A stretch of 64,000 bases of DNA from the NCBI RefSeq assembly GCF_016920785.2, contig NW_024609837.1:21459207-21523206 (forward strand). The letters are read 5' to 3'. The notes under the pieces were generated by a model. The model did no database searches. It saw only the letters and a program-made list of their open reading frames with translations, and was not told the DNA's origin. Below are positions 20,101 to 28,735 of the stretch, piece after piece. The DNA comes from Ixodes scapularis. Taxonomy: Eukaryota > Arthropoda > Arachnida > Ixodida > Ixodidae. Position 1 is the first letter of the stretch; the number at the start of each line of letters is the position of its first letter. Both the position numbers and the translations under genes were made by a program.

Positions 20101-21390
20101 TGTACGGAATTTGATTTTGCTTCTTTACTTGCAAGGCCAATTTTCAGTTTGGTTGGAAGCAAACATTTTGTTAACATCTTTCCATCTGTCCACAGCTCTC
20201 TGGTAATGCTCGACAACGAGCCAGTCCCGACAGGTGAAGACGAAAGTGAGCACGACTCTCGCAAGATTGAGGTGAGCTTTGTTTGTTATAAGGTCTTTTC
20301 GTGAAATGCCAGCCAGAGGTCCAAAAGCTTATTTTGTTCAACCTTGGTCGCAAACTTAGCAGAAAGATAAAAATATTTGTTGCCATATGTGTGCAGTTCT
20401 ACGAGTTGAAGTTAAGTTGTTCTACTGCCACCAATCTTGTCACTGACGTTTTAGTCAGGCCTGCGAAAGTCTCGGTGGTGACAATAAAATCTTGGAAGTG
20501 ATGTTATGGATGCGAACATACTGCAGTAAACTTTCGTTAGTTCGACCTCGGTTAATTTGACTTTTCGTTTTAATTCAATTGTGTTTAAAAGTCCCGGCAA
20601 GCACCCATACATTTCTATGGAAGGATAAGTTTGATAGTTCGAACTCGGCAGGGCTTCCCATCGGATAATTGGTCCGGAGCAAATGCGCGGGCTCACCATT
20701 CCGTTCTTCGATGGCAGTCGTTATTCCTGACATTGCGCGGCTTTTGGTTCGGCAGCAGTGGCATCCATTTTGCGTACTGCCGTCATCGCTCCTGGCAGCT
20801 CGCAAGCCTTGTACGAACCTTAGCACGCAGTGACGACGAACATCGGTACAGATCGATTAAAAATCACTACCTTTCAAAGTTCAGAAGTTTCAATAAATCA
20901 GCTTTATTTTTTATCTTGTCAGTCTCACTGGTTAGAATATACTCGAGTCATAATCCACGTCAAAGTCTGCAAAGCAAGAATATCTGCATTCTACACATTC
21001 CTTTTTTACAGCAGACAAAAATGTTCAACGGTGTCAAGATCTGTTATAACGACTTTATGCTTTAGTGGGAGATGCGTTCCAGGCACAATACTCGCGCCAG
21101 TGTTCCGAAGGCCTAATGTTTTCTAACGGTTTGTTGCCCGACAGCTGTCCCGGCAAGATCCCGTGCACACCGTGGCACTGAAGGACTACCTGTGCTCACA
21201 GATGCGAGCCCTGAGGGAATCGCTCGGGGACCAGCACTTCGAGGAACTAATGTCCCAGGTCGACGTGGAAACTATGCAGCAGCTGAAGCTCTATCTCGAG
21301 GGCCCAGGCGTCTCCCAGCAGCAGAACCACGCTTTGGGAGGGCACAACGTGCTCGACGTCCCCCGCATCGCCAACTCGAACCCGACGTGA
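2019..21390 (+). CDS. IPO11: Importin-11 gene (5'-incomplete, exons in window 1-21)
   Basis: Importin-11 is a karyopherin-beta nuclear import receptor: it binds cargo in the cytoplasm (known cargoes in mammals include charged ubiquitin-conjugating enzymes and ribosomal protein L12) and releases it on nuclear RanGTP. Twenty-one exons join in one open frame of about 830 codons and match the animal importin-11 order from near residue 150 to the C terminus. Landmarks are LASNIFGF, ILFTKV-like VLFTKV, ERFIVQSLNLIK, FFTYSTVTEMCRRL, HYFLLTEEEL, RRRVAWLIGQWVGVKL, ERVGSQIMPYAGDLVHYLPL, HNMLRCAI, HVYLLEDTLDLW and DPVHTVALKDY. The protein is a HEAT-repeat solenoid; the N-terminal importin-beta domain must be encoded upstream of the window. 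All introns but one have GT-AG ends; the exception is AT-AC. The matches come from recall of the family, not a search, but length and order agree almost residue for residue. Confidence 0.97.
2244..2784. repeat. Inverted-repeat element
   Basis: The left arm, starting gcacgccctttgtcagacta, is mirrored at the right end by a stretch finishing aaagggcgtgc. About 60 nt pair, including the gaagaatgcgagggc region against gcccttgcattcttc. Non-coding, in the intron between exons 1 and 2. Confidence 0.75.
2969..3156. mobile_element. TA-flanked MITE nested in THAP element
   Basis: 188 bp, begins cagtctaagct and ends agcttagactc, with inner inverted match (tacaacagac / gtctgttataac). TA at 2967-2968 and 3157-3158. 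The other THAP element copy lacks it, giving an empty site. Tc1/mariner-pogo-like by TA duplication and terminal CAGT. Confidence 0.85.
3383..3574 (+). pseudogene. Fragment of element-encoded SLEAY-type protein
   Basis: 63 codons with VVVYLVLSPSWF and KSLEAYGYFESVSALP. The motif pattern YLVFSPS followed by KSLEAY.YF recalls an uncharacterised protein family abundant in ticks and cnidarians, often near THAP, SWIM or YqaJ modules; that link is from memory. The second element copy has a longer version (31364-31690). Confidence 0.5.
3665..4192. mobile_element. hAT-like non-autonomous element, copy 1
   Basis: 528 bp, starts CAGTCTTGG and ends CAACACTG, flanked by a perfect 8-bp duplication CCGTTCTG (3657-3664 and 4193-4200). 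Subterminal regions are packed with GTAACG/CGTTAC motifs, likely transposase binding repeats. The 8-bp duplication and CA...TG ends are hAT hallmarks. Confidence 0.92.
4309..4518 (-). pseudogene. Decayed THAP-domain fragment
   Basis: Minus-strand frame includes FHKFPADSERHRKWI, a tryptophan, then CGKHFF. This matches the second half of a C2CH THAP zinc finger (FP..., W, and the closing C-x2-H-F). The leading C-x-C pair and a transposase core are not seen in this frame. Confidence 0.65.
4976..5083 (+). CDS. IPO11: IPO11 exon 2 of window
   Basis: Acceptor ttttcag, donor gtgagc; phase 1 in, phase 1 out. Reads VLRKLAVHGFKEP and on to FQWMKPMLQC, matching the family segment VLRKLTVNGF. Confidence 0.96.
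5181..5257 (+). CDS. IPO11: IPO11 exon 3 of window
   Basis: Acceptor actttcag, donor GTG|gtgagt. Reads RKSLRCSSHPQLRQI and ends EKYVVLFTKV. A second possible GT three bases earlier would delete the conserved V; the later site fits the family. Confidence 0.95.
5311..5641. repeat. TGCGAAAGCAT-ended repeat, copy 1
   Basis: Starts aatgcgaaagcatt and has the inverse gcatgctttcgcatt near its right end, followed by the tail aagaaatgcttaggtgtacc. Inserted in a T-rich spot between exons 3 and 4. Related copies lie at 13.3-13.5 kb and 48.7-49.1 kb. Confidence 0.8.
5728..5827 (+). CDS. IPO11: IPO11 exon 4 of window
   Basis: Acceptor gttgcag, donor gtgaga, phase 0 to 1. Reads LHDVLELHPFSYVPFIKPSL and CFTEAGEG. 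Confidence 0.96.
6245..6450. repeat. Inverted-repeat MITE
   Basis: Two roughly 75-nt arms pair around 6340, for example aaggaaggtgcgagggccgg against ccggtcctcgcaccttcctt, with gattggcca at the inner ends. Intronic, non-coding. Confidence 0.8.
7167..7259 (+). CDS. IPO11: IPO11 exon 5 of window
   Basis: Acceptor cttgcag, donor gtgtgt. Reads LLFERFIVQSLNLIKAIVSC, one of the best conserved stretches. Confidence 0.96.
7734..7889 (+). CDS. IPO11: IPO11 exon 6 of window
   Basis: Acceptor cttgcag, donor gtcagt. Reads TQDPATLEAAQVKMSFFTY, then CRRLVLHYFLLTEEELATW and DPEGF. Confidence 0.97.
8250..8407. repeat. Hairpin element
   Basis: Left arm gtgactggttaagagtttgg is repeated inverted at the right end (ccaaactcttaaccagtcac). 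Arms extend about 55-60 nt through the tcctcccacc and ttccacttca blocks. In the intron between exons 6 and 7. Confidence 0.85.
8567..8607 (+). CDS. IPO11: IPO11 exon 7 of window (41-nt microexon)
   Basis: Acceptor ttctcag, donor gtaagt. Reads ASDGGGEAWKFCLR, equivalent to the family segment GGDSWKYSLR. Needed to keep the frame between exons 6 and 8. Confidence 0.95.
8726..8870 (+). CDS. IPO11: IPO11 exon 8 of window
   Basis: Acceptor cacacag, donor gtgagc. Reads QCTEVLFLTIFHEF, LAPLLLEMVQGIQ and MLNRDA. Confidence 0.96.
9100..9480. other. Unassigned repeat-like intron sequence
   Basis: GC-rich block with tgacgtcacgtcgcggcc and ccgaaaccaaacc, mirrored weakly by ccgaaaccaaaataa near 9020. Looks like a decayed element but I cannot define its ends. 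Confidence 0.35.
9523..9628 (+). CDS. IPO11: IPO11 exon 9 of window
   Basis: Acceptor cgttgcag, donor gtgacg, ends in phase 2. Reads VYTAVGLAAFDL, DFDNWFLHVLIPELKV. Confidence 0.96.
10075..10435. repeat. Degenerate tandem repeat, about four units
   Basis: Successive units open with tgacatgcgagtttgtagcg, tgacatacgagttcatagcg, tgacacggtagttcgtaggg and tgacacgggtgttggcgag, spaced about 80-110 nt. They share inner phrases such as gcattgtggaa and gatctgcggtatcatttcc. Intronic (exons 9-10). Confidence 0.7.
11321..11484 (+). CDS. IPO11: IPO11 exon 10 of window
   Basis: Acceptor cgtttcag. Reads YRIVRRRVAWLIGQWVGVKL, LRPVLYKTLVECL and EDLVVRLTAAGAVKA. It ends one base into a codon, directly before ATATCCTT, the 5' end of a minor-class intron. 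Confidence 0.95.
11672..12153. repeat. Inverted-repeat element interrupted by hAT
   Basis: The left end (aggggttgcggcgacgtcag, cgccgagttctgattggct) is mirrored by agccaataagagctcggc and ctgacatcgtcacaacc. The right terminus is split by the hAT-like insertion at 11826-12139 and resumes as cgcaacctct. Located within the AT-AC intron. Confidence 0.7.
11826..12139. mobile_element. hAT-like non-autonomous element
   Basis: Begins cataggcagacttagc and ends taagtccgcccctg, flanked by gtcacaac (11818-11825) and gtcgcaac (12140-12147), a 7/8 match. Contains a palindrome around catggtcagtgaccatg (near 11905). Superfamily from the 8-bp duplication and CA...TG ends. Confidence 0.7.
12403..12443 (+). CDS. 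IPO11: IPO11 exon 11 of window (41-nt microexon)
   Basis: Begins after the AC 3' splice site of the minor-class intron; donor gtaaga. Reads VDEFEFNTEQFLP after a split alanine codon. Confidence 0.95.
12523..12588 (+). CDS. IPO11: IPO11 exon 12 of window
   Basis: Acceptor tttatgcag, donor gtatgt, phase 0 both ends. Reads YLESYVSLLYKLLQQVTECD. Confidence 0.96.
13305..13494. repeat. TGCGAAAGCAT-type repeat, truncated copy
   Basis: Shares the right half of the family: gatggcgctgcgtgtccgc, then gtgctttcgcgttcacaact and the tail aagaagtgcttaggtgtacc. The left terminus is missing or diverged. Confidence 0.7.
14380..14737 (+). CDS. IPO11: IPO11 exon 13 of window (largest)
   Basis: Acceptor acccctcag, donor gtgggt. 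119 codons with ILHVTSFIIERVGSQIMPYA, LVHYLPLLWETSGDHNMLRC and SPHVYLLEDTLDLWWAVL. This is the best diagnostic exon for importin-11. Confidence 0.98.
15136..15480. other. Repeat-rich intron block
   Basis: Contains a palindrome (gccgatatctggctgattcagatatc) written here by its arms gatatctg and cagatatc near 15228-15251, then cagtggcgtcacaaggggg, which resembles a hAT-type terminus. No complete element could be delimited. Confidence 0.4.
16389..16468 (+). CDS. IPO11: IPO11 exon 14 of window
   Basis: Acceptor gttgcag, donor gtgaaa. Reads ELGSENMKMCLQVVQAYILL and FPKEFLQ. Confidence 0.95.
16899..16979 (+). CDS. IPO11: IPO11 exon 15 of window
   Basis: Acceptor aattgcag, donor gtaaca, phase 0 both ends. 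Reads TYGDRLLKATTELVNDLNRE and GMLLVMR. Confidence 0.93.
17366..17461 (+). CDS. IPO11: IPO11 exon 16 of window
   Basis: Strong T-rich tract plus ccag acceptor, donor gtgagt. Reads MVELVIRVFPEQGPQLFYPL and ends EGE. Confidence 0.95.
17589..17812. repeat. Tandem duplication, two units of about 112 bp
   Basis: Unit 1 starts tccgtgattgtatgtgttat at 17589 and unit 2 repeats it from 17702; both end with aaagcaccacctcaagcta. Units differ at scattered bases. Intronic, between exons 16 and 17. Confidence 0.85.
18087..18200 (+). CDS. IPO11: IPO11 exon 17 of window
   Basis: Acceptor tgtgcag with a weak pyrimidine tract, donor gtatgg. Reads KASMLTSVCLSIISRVILHC; less conserved, but frame, phase (0/0) and length fit. 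Confidence 0.9.
19051..19172 (+). CDS. IPO11: IPO11 exon 18 of window
   Basis: Acceptor gcatgcag, donor gtgagt, ends in phase 2. Reads VEEVFGNLLDKWIEKM and EREKLLALTLTSIL. Confidence 0.96.
19904..19996 (+). CDS. IPO11: IPO11 exon 19 of window
   Basis: Acceptor gttttag, donor gtgagt. Reads NAVYERICGILLAIVEVLND. Confidence 0.95.
20196..20271 (+). CDS. IPO11: IPO11 exon 20 of window
   Basis: Acceptor tccacag, donor gtgagc. Encodes an acidic linker, LVMLDNEPVPTGEDESEHDS, as in other importin-11 proteins. Confidence 0.94.
20524..21065. repeat. Pogo/Tigger-like terminal sequence (possible)
   Basis: Starts cagtaaactttcgttagttc and continues with repeated gttaatttgac-type phrases typical of pogo-like elements. 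A candidate right end contains ctgttataacgactttatgc. Ends not proven. Confidence 0.4.
21145..21390 (+). CDS. IPO11: IPO11 terminal exon
   Basis: Acceptor cgacag. Reads LSRQDPVHTVALKDYLC, then FEELMSQVDVETMQQLKLYL and continues about 28 residues beyond the usual family end (VSQQQNHALGGHNVL...), stopping at TGA 21388-21390. Confidence 0.96.
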   Translation: MSRQDPVHTVALKDYLCSQMRALRESLGDQHFEELMSQVDVETMQQLKLYLEGPGVSQQQNHALGGHNVLDVPRIANSNPT

Positions 21391-21850
21391 TGCCGTCGTC
21401 TGCCCGTGCTCGCCCCCGGCGTACCCCCGACTTTCGCCTGTCGTTCTACGACTTTGGTCCGGCATTCGCTCCACCTTTGCGCACTGCCGGGAAGGATCTG
21501 TAAGGTACTGAGGAGGAAAACGAGAATGTTAAAAAAAAAAGGGGGGGGGGGGGGGGGGGGGGGCTTGTGGTTTGTTGCTTGGAAAGAAGGCCGCCCTTGT
21601 TCGTACGCGTCTTTGGATGGTGAAAGAGTGCTTTTGATGCAGAGACCAGTTTGGGAGGATGGAGATCCAGTGGGCTGTTATTGCTTACTTGCGTGAACAT
21701 GCTTCTTTCATTCTGCTACTGTTGGAAGGCGGGGGGGGAGGGGGACGAGCGATCGGTAACTTGCAAAGGTGGAGCCGTATTGTGTGCATCAAAAGCTGCC
21801 CCTCTCTTCTACTGCACAGTAGCAGTCGCAATAAAGTAGATCACCCATGT
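21391..21850 (+). other. IPO11: IPO11 3' untranslated region (probable)
   Basis: Follows the stop codon directly; contains a G run at 21541-21563 and ends about 15-20 nt after AATAAA at 21830. The transcript could run further, as other AATAAA motifs occur near 22960 and 24597. Confidence 0.6.
21830..21835 (+). terminator. Polyadenylation signal AATAAA
   Basis: Canonical hexamer 440 nt after the IPO11 stop codon, followed by a GT/T-containing stretch. It is the first such hexamer downstream of the stop. Confidence 0.65.
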
Positions 21851-24800
21851 AGCTAATGTGTCATTCACTGTCGGAAGATTTAACGTTGAGAGTTTTTACA
21901 CTGTCCATCGTCGATACATTTCAGAAAGTGTATTGGATGAAGTTGTGAAAGAATGTGGGAAAACTAAATCTCCGTCTTAAATTGAGAAATTATCTTATTC
22001 TATAGATATGGAGAGGTACTATTTTTGACATCATTGTAGATTGTTTCTGTCGATTTGATGTGGCCTTTTTGGGGTGGGAGCAACTGTGCAGGGGTTTTCA
22101 CCAACTACTGAGAATGCTTTCTCAAAAAAGGGGCAGTTAAAGTTTAAAAAAAATTCTTCCTTCGAAACAATGTTATTGACTGTGGCAGACGTCAGGTAGA
22201 GAGTGCGAAGTGATAACTAACAAATTAGTTGCGTTCAACCCACTAATGAACTTCAAATACATTCGCTTTAGCTGTTGTTTTCCGGTTGGAAATTTCTTGC
22301 CCCCCTTCAAAATATGCAGTTCTTAGAGTTCCGACTACTAAACATTATTTTGTGCTGTTCTCTGGCAAAGTTAGGCTGTCTGGAGTTCATCACACGGAAG
22401 TAGAAAAAAGTGGCATTTACGAATCATTGCGAATATCTTCGGGAGACCTGCCCCACTCTGCTCTTTTCTGTGACCACGTGACCCCGTGACCCCGTGATGC
22501 AGCAGAGTGTGGTGCTTCTTTTTTTATGACTCCCCGAAATAATGTGGCACTGTCTGATTGGCTCGCAATGATTGGCTACTCACACCCGCTGCGGACGTCA
22601 CTTCCAGGTGGGACTTCCACCGCTTTTTTCTTCATGTTTCCAGTATCTCATTCTGACAGATTCAATTTGTCAGAATAGATTGTGGAGCAGAATTTAGTTG
22701 TCTAAATTTTAACAGCAGCCAGGGCATATTTTGATGTCTGCCAACACATTCCCTAATTGGAATGTGCCAGCTAAGGCTATCATTACAAAAGTTAATTAGT
22801 GGATTTCAGGTAATTGATCCGCTAATTATTATTTTACACGCGACTTAACGTCCTTTGCAGTCGACAGCATTATCCCGAAGGAGTCATTTCTTGCTTTTTG
22901 CTTAACATTGATGACTTGACACAGTATGGTGTTTATTTGAATAGATATAAAGAGACAGGAAATAAATAGCAGCTTATGTTTTAATTAGTGATTTCCCTTT
23001 TTTTTTATTTAGTTATATTCTTACTACTGTTGTGAACTCCTATTATATATCTAAGTTTCACTATCTACTGTAGATTCCTAGACCACAGTACTCAAACGTG
23101 CAGACGATTTCTTTCCTGAAGCAAAAGTAACTCAAATTGGCATAATTAGAAGAAAAAAAGATTGAGGCTTAAATTGTATTTTAGCTTCTGTTTTAAGTTT
23201 CACAGAAAGAAAGCAGTCAAAAGTGGTTTTGTCTCTAAAACCTTGATTAGATGCCTTCGTTTTGAGCTGAATTGCTGTACTATACTCCGTTTCAGCATAA
23301 CTTGGCAAAGAGCAATCACTATGCCCCTCTGAGCCAATCACAGGGACGGATCAAAGCACGCTGGGATGATCTGTCACATGCCCCATCCGACACTGATTGA
23401 CTCTGAGGTGTCAGCTTCTACTGTTTGCCAAATTGTGATGAAACAGTATGGCAAGTGATGGGTTTAAATTGTCTAAACTTGCCAGATATTTTAAAAGTTT
23501 CTGTATTCAAATACACAGCACTCTGTGTTCGGAAGTTTACGAAGGGCATACTGACCCACTTTCTGAGTTGCAGGGATTCTAATCTTTTTACGGTCTACCA
23601 CAGATATGTCAGGCTTGCGACCGAACGGGGTTATTTACTGCCGAGGAGAATTATTTGCATAAAGTTAAGAGTTGAGGCTTTGTTTGTGGATATGATATAT
23701 GGTTGCATTGATTGCTCCATGTGCCTGCATGCATTGTAAGAGTAGCTGCTGAGAGGGGCCCAAATTCATTGCGGTGATTTCAACGACGGAATGGGGGAAG
23801 GTTGTGGGAGGCCTTCAGACGAGTTGTATAGAACACGCTTTGACACTAAGAAACCCATGAAATGGGATTCTTTGACGGGTTGCAATTTATTTTTCGTAGT
23901 GTTGGTGTGATTTACTGCTGCCTGATTGAGGCTGGTTTTTGTTTACCTGATGAATGTCTTTTGTTGGGGGTGGGGACGGAGGCGGGGTTTGTGCGAAAAT
24001 TGTGTACTATAATTGCACTTCCAGGGTTTTTAATTTTTTTTTTTGTTTTATTTAGACATATGCAGATTTTTAGTTTAACTAGTTGTCAAACTACCCTTTT
24101 GGTTTTTCTTATTTCCATGTTGCTCCCAGGTTAATTGTGACTTCTGTAACAACTCCTACGTGACGGAATAGTAAAGGCATGTCGTAATAATTAACAGGGA
24201 ACGGCGATCTGTGTTCGTGTTCTTCCTTGGACATGACATTTCATGAAGCCATTTGCTCGACTTCAATTCTTGGCTGTTCTATCTTTGTTACCATTCCTCA
24301 TGCCAATGAGAAAAATTGTGCCATTGCATTTTGAGCAAACACCAACTGCATGGGCTGTTGTTGATGAGTCCCTAAAGCTTTAGCCAAGAAGAGGCGTGAC
24401 ATGGTTTGAACTACTGCTTCCGTGAGGACAGATTGACGAGTTAGCCACTAAAGTTTCTTCTCCCGCTGCTAACAGTGTTTAAATATCTTTCATTTTCCTG
24501 GCTGTGTCTGCAACATTGAAAACCCTTTGATTGAACTCCTCAGAGCTGCGCAGGTGTGTATGTGATTGTGTGTATGCATAAAGGTGGAGACTGTTAATAA
24601 ATGTTGTTTCCCACACAGTCTGTCTTCTGTGTCCATTAAGGGGTGCATAAGAGAGTTAAACTTATTACAATAATAATAATAATGTAGATGGTTGAGCGTG
24701 TTGGTTTCTAATTTACGATAAGAAAATAGGGACATCGAAGACAAACAGTTTGTCTTCAGTGTTCCTCCTTCCTTATCGTAAATAATATTGTTATTGAGAA

Positions 24801-25385
24801 AATTTTCTACTTGATTTTCTTAATGAGCCAGTTGATTTGCTTTGTTATGATGCTTACCGTATCACCAATCCGATCATTGCTGAAAGCTATCGCATTTGCC
24901 AGTGTTCTCATGTATACCTTCCTTAGCCTCCTTTATTCCAGAAAGCCTGTCAATTCCACGGCGAAGCCATTGAACGCGCGACCGCCGGAAAATGGCGAGG
25001 AGCAGCGCTGAACGGTTACCCATATGTAAAATTTCGTGTTTCCCGAGTTTTTTTTTTTTTTTTTTTTTCCCTTTGAGGTGGGGGTGTTTGTTTTGTTCTT
25101 TTGCGGGGGGAGGGGAGATTTGTTTTTACAGATTCGGTGCTTTTTGTGTAAATTGGTTAATTAATTTACACAAAAACACCGAATTTGGGAAAATATAACC
25201 CCTTCCCCTCCCCAAAAATACAAAAAAAAAACACCGAATTTGAAAAAAATAATAAGTCGGGGCTTTAATTTACGTTGTGAAGGTGGTTGGCCAGCGAACT
25301 GTGGTATTACAACGATTGTCCACTGCACTATACCAAATGATTGACGAACGAAAAGTAAATGCACAGTACCAAAACCTTTTATATA
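21851..25385. other. Intergenic sequence downstream of IPO11
   Basis: AT-rich, no convincing coding region. Contains an (AAT)n run near 24670-24682, a T run at 25050-25070, and an imperfect hairpin (attcggtgctttttgtgtaa against ttacacaaaaacaccgaatt) at 25131-25190. Confidence 0.7.
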
Positions 25386-26061
25386 CAGGCCGGGTTTTTC
25401 ACGTAAGAGAGAAAAATTCCTAAAATTAGTGTATTCGAGGTAGAAGGATAATTTTCTCAGAACCGCAGTACTCGTGGGGGGCGGACCTAAAAAAAATGCA
25501 TGATGCTATTTGATAACTAGTGAAAATAGACATGGTTCCAATTAGAAACTTGCTGAGCGTCATCAAAAACCCCTAAATCAGTCATTTTCACGAAGACTGA
25601 GCGCATGAGAAACGTGGTAGTGCACTAAAGTTACCACTCGCGGAGCAAGTACAAGGCTGACTTGCGGTGAGGCGCTCGCGCGATTTTTCCGTCTCTTATG
25701 AGAGCCCCAGCCATGTACCATGTTCCGCGAGTGGTAAATTTAGCGCATTACTACGCTTCTCACGCGTAGTAATGCGCTAAATTTCTTTCTGAAATCTGAT
25801 CAGTAATTTCCAAAAAAGTCTGGAAATTACTGATTTTGTGGTTTTTGATGGCGCTCAGCAAGTTTCTAATTGGAACCATATGTCTTTTTTCACTAATTAA
25901 AAATTGAATTAGTAATTTTCTTTAATTAACAAACTCATTAGTAATTATCGCACATTTTCTGACGTCCGCCACCAGGAGTAATGCGGTCCCGAGAAATTTA
26001 TCCTTTTACCTCCAATACACTAATTTTAGGAATTTTCGTCACTCTTACGTGAAACACCCTG
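25386..26061. mobile_element. Long foldback element
   Basis: The left end caggccgggtttttcacgta is mirrored by tacgtgaaacaccctg at the right. The arms (roughly 270-330 nt, about four-fifths identical) continue through cctaaaattagtgtatt, ggttccaattagaaacttgc and ttaccactcgcgga. An inner hairpin sits at 25737-25782 (aaatttagcgcattactacg against its inverse). Non-coding. Terminal CAGGGTGTTTCAC-type ends are common in several DNA transposon groups. Confidence 0.85.
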
Positions 26062-26973
26062 CATGAAATGCTAGTGACGTCACTCCCCACGTCGCTAGCT
26101 GTCGTCCCCGAGTCAGCTTGCGCAACAGTAATCTTTACCGAGAAACGAATGCGGGGAGCTCTACGTGCTTCGCATTGTTATCCGGAGCACCTTATCGTCA
26201 ATTATGGGGTTCGGATGCTTGTTTTGTGCTTGTTAATTCTTTATTGAAACGAATGTTGTGCTGTATGTTGTATACGTAATATGTGCTTTTCGCTTCAATC
26301 AATATATATATATATATTTTTTTTCGTGAGGACGCCGACACGAAGAATTCTGACTGGCGAGTCATATACCGTTTCACAGTAAAAATAAACTCCGTATAAA
26401 CACGGATCTTTGCCTATATGGTAGTGCAGAGCCGCTTCTGGGGTAGGCCTTCAGCCAGCGCCCACAATACGTGCGATGGTCTCCGCAAAACAACAAACCG
26501 CGACAGAAAAAAGAAAGGAGGCTATCAGCGCGTAAAGAAACAGGAAAGGGGTGGGATAGAGGAGGGTCCACGCAAAATGTTCTCCTTTCCTGAAGAAAAA
26601 AGAAAACGAAGCGCGGATGGAAACGGATCGACAAGTGCAAAAATGAAAATGAAGGTTTAACCAGCGAATGTGTGCCAGAAACAGAAGGAAGAGCGTCGAA
26701 GTGTCGGTGTGACACCTGGCTAGCGCGAGAGTGAAGTCGGAAAGGACACTCTGGGCTCCTTATTTAGTGCACTCGGGATCTCTAATATTCGGCCTTGAAT
26801 GTTCGAGCGTCGAACACTCAGGAAACTAACCCGGCAAGGTGATGTTGACATACTACACTTGGTGTCTTGAGCATTGCAATCAAACGTAGAATCATTTTGG
26901 GTAAGAGTAAACGCGAATCTTCCAGAAGTACGGAGTAGCGTTCCTCTCGGTGCAATATAATTACGGTCCTTCG

Positions 26974-27407
26974 CAGTGGCGTACCAACTTGTTTTTGAGT
27001 GAGTGTGTGTGTGGGTGTGTGTGTGGGGGGGGGGGGGGGGGGGGGGGGGGCAAAGCAGGGGGGCTATGTTGCACGTTTTGGACTCCCAGGAGACTAGGGA
27101 GACGGAAGTGACGTAGGTGTGAATGAACGTATCTTAGCAGCACCACGCAACGCGTGGTGCTCCCTAGTCTCCTGGGAGTCCAAAACGTGCAACATAGCCC
27201 CCCAGACCCCCCCTGGGCCGGGGGGCGGTACCCTTGGTATCCCTTGGGCGCCGCCGGCCAGTGTTTGCCTTGTCCAGTGGCGGCTGTTTCAGAATGGGGG
27301 GGGGGGGGGGGGGGTACAAAACACGTCTTGCCCCCCCCCCCCCCCCCTCTGACAACTGAGGGGGGGGGGGCAAGTGCCCCCCTTGCCCGCCGGTTGGTAC
27401 GCCCATG
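26974..27407. mobile_element. hAT-like element with G runs and perfect inverted repeat
   Basis: 434 bp starting cagtggcgtaccaac and ending gttggtacgcccatg, flanked by perfect 8-bp duplications gtccttcg (26966-26973 and 27408-27415). Inside are G/C runs at 27026-27050, 27296-27314 and 27331-27347 and a perfect 43-bp inverted repeat (27058-27100 with 27161-27203). Confidence 0.9.
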
Positions 27408-28539
27408 GTCCTTCGTTTTCGGGTTACACCCCGATATTTCTCGATATTCAAACCCCGGATATGTTTCTTGAAAATCGGGTTAAACCCGATTTTTCCCCGA
27501 ATTCGGAAATTGAACGCCTGCACTTTTCAATAACTCTCATCTGAAAATATTTTCTAAGAAACAAAGGGTTGGTAGGGACAGGTGCGGCGCGGCTCCAGAC
27601 CTCGGGAACAATCCTAGGTTGTTCTTTGGGATTCAGTGAACTGCAGTGAAATACATCGAGCCCTCAAGTGTTGCCTTTGTGTCCATTGTGAAGTATCCTT
27701 TGCCCTTCTCCTTTATCCGTTTCAGTAAAAGCATTAAGGAAAAGAGCAAAAAAAAAAAAAAAAAACGAGAGAGAAATTTGCATGTTTATTGTAAGTAAGC
27801 TGTAATGCTGAGATACCGTTCTCTCAATTCGAAAAGTATGTCGGAAAACCGAGCAGTTCTAGGATGGAGACAATTAAAGGTGCTGCGCCTGCAGAATGAA
27901 AAATTTAAGAGCCGATGATGTGAGCTCTTACCATGTTTCGATGCTATATCGTGTACAGTGCACTATGAAAGAATACTTGTATTTAAACCGATCACTCGTT
28001 AATTATACTTGTATATTTCTATATATAACCTGAAAACCACGAATTTCGTAATAATTAAAAGAAAAAACGATTTCTCTCTGATTACTATTTTGAATCAAAG
28101 GGCCCGATTTTTATTCCCCGATTTTTGGAAAAATGTAAAACCCGAAAACGCAGGACCCTAAATATAATGAGTCGCACCATAAAACCGAGTGATCGAAAAA
28201 GTAGAAAGAACAAAATAAAAACGTAATACAACGAGTCATACAACAAAACGAAGCACACAAAAAGAAAAACACAATATACAAAACATACTTTTAAGGCAGT
28301 TCCGGCATTCATAGCACGGTGGAAGCAAAAGAAAAACTCTAATGGAGCCTGTGAAAAATAATAACGATAGGCGCGCAAGGCCCCTTTTTTCTTGAAGAGG
28401 TAATACACAGGTAAAGCAAGCTATGATCGAGTATTCCTGGGGTCAGAGGTTTTGTCCAAAAAAAAAAATCATGAAATGTTATTTAATTGAACTACCTAAT
28501 TTCAGGATTTGTTTTCTGTCCGTGTATTTTCCCGACAAA

Positions 28540-28735
28540 TTTAGAACGGAAATTAACGCCACGTCACCAATTACGTTTCCTCGCTAAATTTAGCGGGAAA
28601 ATTGACGTCACGTGAGCTAATTCAGCTTCCCCGTTAAACTTAGCTCGGAAATTGCCGTCACGTGAGATAAAGAAAAAATTCACTTTGCCGGCAGAGTTTT
28701 GCGGAAAAGTTTACGTCACGTAACCTAAACACCAA
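28540..28735. repeat. Degenerate CGCTAAATTTAGCG / CGTCACGTGA repeats
   Basis: Three to four units of about 60 nt, each combining a ctaaatttagcggga-type palindrome with gacgtcacgtga. Related in motif to the array-bearing inverted-repeat family at 44.9, 49.8 and 58.4 kb. Confidence 0.65.

Noticed and set aside
22440..22620. Possible element near gattggctcgcaatgattgg
   Set aside because: Short similarity to phrases in other repeats but no definable termini.
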